Shown: positions 37,838 to 39,418 of the stretch, piece after piece
Numbering within the stretch: the first letter of the stretch is position 1
Layout of the letters: the number at the start of each line of letters is the position of its first letter
Source of the DNA: Alphaproteobacteria bacterium
Lineage (GTDB): Bacteria > Pseudomonadota > Alphaproteobacteria > Bin95
Length of the DNA: 39,418 nt
NCBI GenBank assembly: GCA_026710105.1
Contig: JAPORR010000036.1
Location: 1 to 39,418 of the forward strand
Direction of reading: 5' to 3'
The notes under the pieces: generated by a model
Databases searched by the model: none
What the model saw: the letters and a program-made list of their open reading frames with translations, nothing else
What the model was told of the DNA's origin: nothing
Program-made: the position numbers and the translations under genes

Positions 37838-38425
37838 ATGAACAGGCGGGGGGACGGCGTGTGGGTATTTGGTTACGGCTCTCTCATCTGGCGTCCGGAT
37901 ATCCCGTTCCGCGAGCAGCGGGTCGCGTATGCGCAGGGTTGGACGCGTCGCTTCTGGCAGGGATCGCATGACCATCGCGGGCTGCCGCACGCGCCCGGCC
38001 GGGTGGTGACGATAGTGCCCGGGACTGGTGTTTCCTGCGGCGGCATGGCCTACTTCGTCGAGGTGGCAGCGATATGCGAGACATGGGACGAACTCGACGA
38101 CCGCGAGAAGAACGGTTACCAGCGCGAGACCGTCAGACTGACGTTTCGCGGCGGTGCGTCCGATGGGACAGCCATTGGGGCCGCCGACGGGGCGGTCTAT
38201 GTGGCACCGGTCGGCAACAGCGCTTGGCTCGGCCCCGCGCCATTCCCTGAGATAGCCCGGCAAATCCTGCGCTCGGAAGGTTTGAGCGGCACGAATATCG
38301 ACTATATGAGGCAGCTTGCAGGTGCGCTCAGGCGCTTTGGGATCAAGGACGACCATGTGTTCCGGCTGGAGCGCCATGTCGAGGATCTCGCCAGGCAGGC
38401 CCGGTCACGGGAAAACAGGAGATAG
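37838..38425 (+). CDS. Gamma-glutamylcyclotransferase, ChaC-like (glutathione-specific)
   Basis: ChaC-type enzymes split glutathione or other gamma-glutamyl peptides, releasing 5-oxoproline. The 195-residue protein has the substrate-binding loop VFGYGSLIWRP at residues 10-20, RRFWQGSHDHRG, and the catalytic glutamate Glu90 in LDDREKNGYQRETV, so it should be active. The start is the ATG at 37838 with AAGGAG five bases upstream; the GTG at 37832 in the track overlaps that site. It follows the amidase by 37 bases, a gap that contains a short CCCC-GCTC-GGGG hairpin, and precedes the DLH-like gene. It could be part of general glutathione turnover rather than of the catabolic operon. Confidence 0.92.
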   Translation: MNRRGDGVWVFGYGSLIWRPDIPFREQRVAYAQGWTRRFWQGSHDHRGLPHAPGRVVTIVPGTGVSCGGMAYFVEVAAICETWDELDDREKNGYQRETVRLTFRGGASDGTAIGAADGAVYVAPVGNSAWLGPAPFPEIARQILRSEGLSGTNIDYMRQLAGALRRFGIKDDHVFRLERHVEDLARQARSRENRR

Positions 38426-38427
38426 TG

Positions 38428-39306
38428 ATGTACGATGAAGAAATGATTCGTGATGAGGAGGACCGTTTACGCCGGTCGGGTGGGATGACCCGGCGGGAGT
38501 TCGGCGCCCTGTCGGTCGGGGCCGGGATGGCCATGCTGCTACCTCGGGCCGCGAATGCGCTGGCGGTGACGGCCGCGGATATCGAGATGCCGACTCCCGC
38601 CGGCGTGGCTGACTGCCATTTCGTGCATCCCGCGAATGGTGCCTATCCCGGCGTGCTGGTTTGGCCGGATGCGCTCGGCCTCAGGCCCGCTTTCAAGCAG
38701 GTGGCGCGCCGGCTGGCCGAATCAGGCTATGCCGTGCTGGTCGTCAACCCCTATTACCGGACCGAGCGCGCGCCGATCCTGCCGGAAGGCGCCTCCTTCC
38801 GGGATGAGGCCACGCGCCAGAAGGTCTTCCCCCTGATGCGCTCACTCACCCCCGAGAAGACAGTGGCGGACGCCAGGGCCTTTGTCGGCTTTCTCGACGG
38901 CCGGGACGCGGTGGCCGAGGACCGCAAGATGGGGACGACGGGATATTGCATGGGCGGCGCCATGACCATGCGGACTGCGGCGGCCTTCCCCGAGCGGATC
39001 GGTGCTGGTGCCTCCTTCCACGGCGGTAGGCTCGTAACCGACAAACCTGACAGCCCCCACCTGCTTGTCGGCGCCTTGCGCGCGCATTACCTATTCGCCA
39101 TCGCTGAGAACGATGACGAAAAGGACCCGGAATCCAAGACCGTGCTGCGCCGGGCCTTCGATGCGGCTGGCCTGCCGGCGGAGATCGAAGTCTATGCCGG
39201 CACATTGCATGGCTGGTGCCCGCCGGATTCCGCCGTCTACAACGAAGCGCAGGCGGAGCGGGCCTGGAGCCGGATGCTGGCGCTCTTTGAAACCACGCTC
39301 GCTTGA
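38428..39306 (+). CDS. Tat-exported dienelactone hydrolase family protein
   Basis: The 292-residue alpha/beta hydrolase keeps the dienelactone hydrolase triad. The nucleophile is Cys174 in GTTGYCMGGA, the aspartate is in IAENDDEKD, and the histidine is in YAGTLHGWCPPD. The N-terminus has about 20 acidic/basic residues, then a twin-arginine motif (MTRREFGAL), a hydrophobic stretch and an Ala-rich cut site (PRAANALA), so export in folded form through Tat to the periplasm is expected. AGGAG lies six bases before the ATG; the GTG at 38425 is less likely. It starts two bases after the ChaC stop. Relatives act on lactones or other esters; the substrate is unknown. Confidence 0.9.
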   Translation: MYDEEMIRDEEDRLRRSGGMTRREFGALSVGAGMAMLLPRAANALAVTAADIEMPTPAGVADCHFVHPANGAYPGVLVWPDALGLRPAFKQVARRLAESGYAVLVVNPYYRTERAPILPEGASFRDEATRQKVFPLMRSLTPEKTVADARAFVGFLDGRDAVAEDRKMGTTGYCMGGAMTMRTAAAFPERIGAGASFHGGRLVTDKPDSPHLLVGALRAHYLFAIAENDDEKDPESKTVLRRAFDAAGLPAEIEVYAGTLHGWCPPDSAVYNEAQAERAWSRMLALFETTLA

Positions 39307-39348
39307 GCGCCTGGGCTTAATACCATTGTCTGTCACCCATCGTCACCG

Positions 39349-39417
39349 TCAGCATCGCGGCTCCCCGCCGTTCTGGATCAGGTAGGTCCGGAAGGAGGGG
39401 ATCGGGCAGTGGTAGAG
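39349..39417 (-). CDS. C-terminal end of an unidentified minus-strand gene (partial)
   Basis: The minus strand at the window edge reads LYHCPIPSFRTYLIQNGGEPRC and then TGA. Nearly every codon ends in G or C, as in the real genes here, which supports coding. The gene is cut by the window end and I do not recognise it. It would converge on the dienelactone-hydrolase-like gene. Confidence 0.35.
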   Translation of the reverse strand, partial: LYHCPIPSFRTYLIQNGGEPRC

Positions 39418-39418
39418 C

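Overview
The window is a GC-rich, gene-dense bacterial chromosome segment, most likely from an alphaproteobacterium of the Rhodospirillales type. The reasons are the dnaN-recF-gyrB block, a plant/alphaproteobacterial-type glutamate-cysteine ligase, a DUF2333 gene, strong G/C preference at third codon positions, and many nested start/stop overlaps. I name no genus because no rRNA or other decisive marker is present. I read 33 protein-coding genes or gene parts (one of them a 57-codon gene absent from the ORF track), one transposase remnant and one tRNA. I found no CRISPR array, prophage or intact insertion sequence, and no gene that looks like a transcriptional regulator. No gene-free stretch exceeds 300 bases.

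Layout. 1-6.5 kb (minus): the replication and topology operon dnaN-recF-gyrB, then a DHA2-type MFS efflux gene; dnaA is not beside dnaN. 6.5-10 kb: a lone CoxL-type molybdopterin hydroxylase large subunit divergent from an ACMSD-like amidohydrolase. 10.1-17 kb (plus): photolyase, rsmE, gshA, a small acidic ORF (GatC/AtzG-like candidate), an amidase, nicotinamidase pncA and a DUF2333 membrane protein. 17-18 kb: a short-chain dehydrogenase (minus) and tRNA-Glu(CTC). 18-25.6 kb (minus): a seven-gene operon of LLM flavin enzyme, carbamoyl-amino-acid hydrolase, dihydropyrimidinase and a four-gene NMT1-type ABC importer, ending at a clear intrinsic terminator. This looks like uptake and hydrolysis of hydantoins or dihydropyrimidines. 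25.8-28.9 kb: a divergent FAD-dependent amine oxidase-like gene, a YfcG-like glutathione transferase and an Ldh2-type dehydrogenase. 29.0-29.2 kb: a truncated transposase.

29.2-39.4 kb holds two divergent blocks. Leftward lie an HlyD-type adaptor, an MFS carrier and a MATE-clan transporter. Rightward lie a PuuE-like cyclic-amidase/polysaccharide-deacetylase-fold enzyme, a PaaK-like CoA ligase, an MFS carrier, an amidase, a ChaC-like gamma-glutamylcyclotransferase and a Tat-exported dienelactone-hydrolase-like protein. The first four rightward genes are overlapping or nearly so and form a coherent but unassigned catabolic unit.

The recurring theme is hydrolysis of C-N (amide, imide, ureido) bonds next to dedicated transporters. 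The items most worth a second look are the 57-codon coupled ORF between gshA and the amidase, the PuuE-like/CoA-ligase/MFS/amidase operon, the orphan CoxL gene, and the LLM gene leading the hydantoin operon. All functional calls come from reading motifs by eye; no database search was run.
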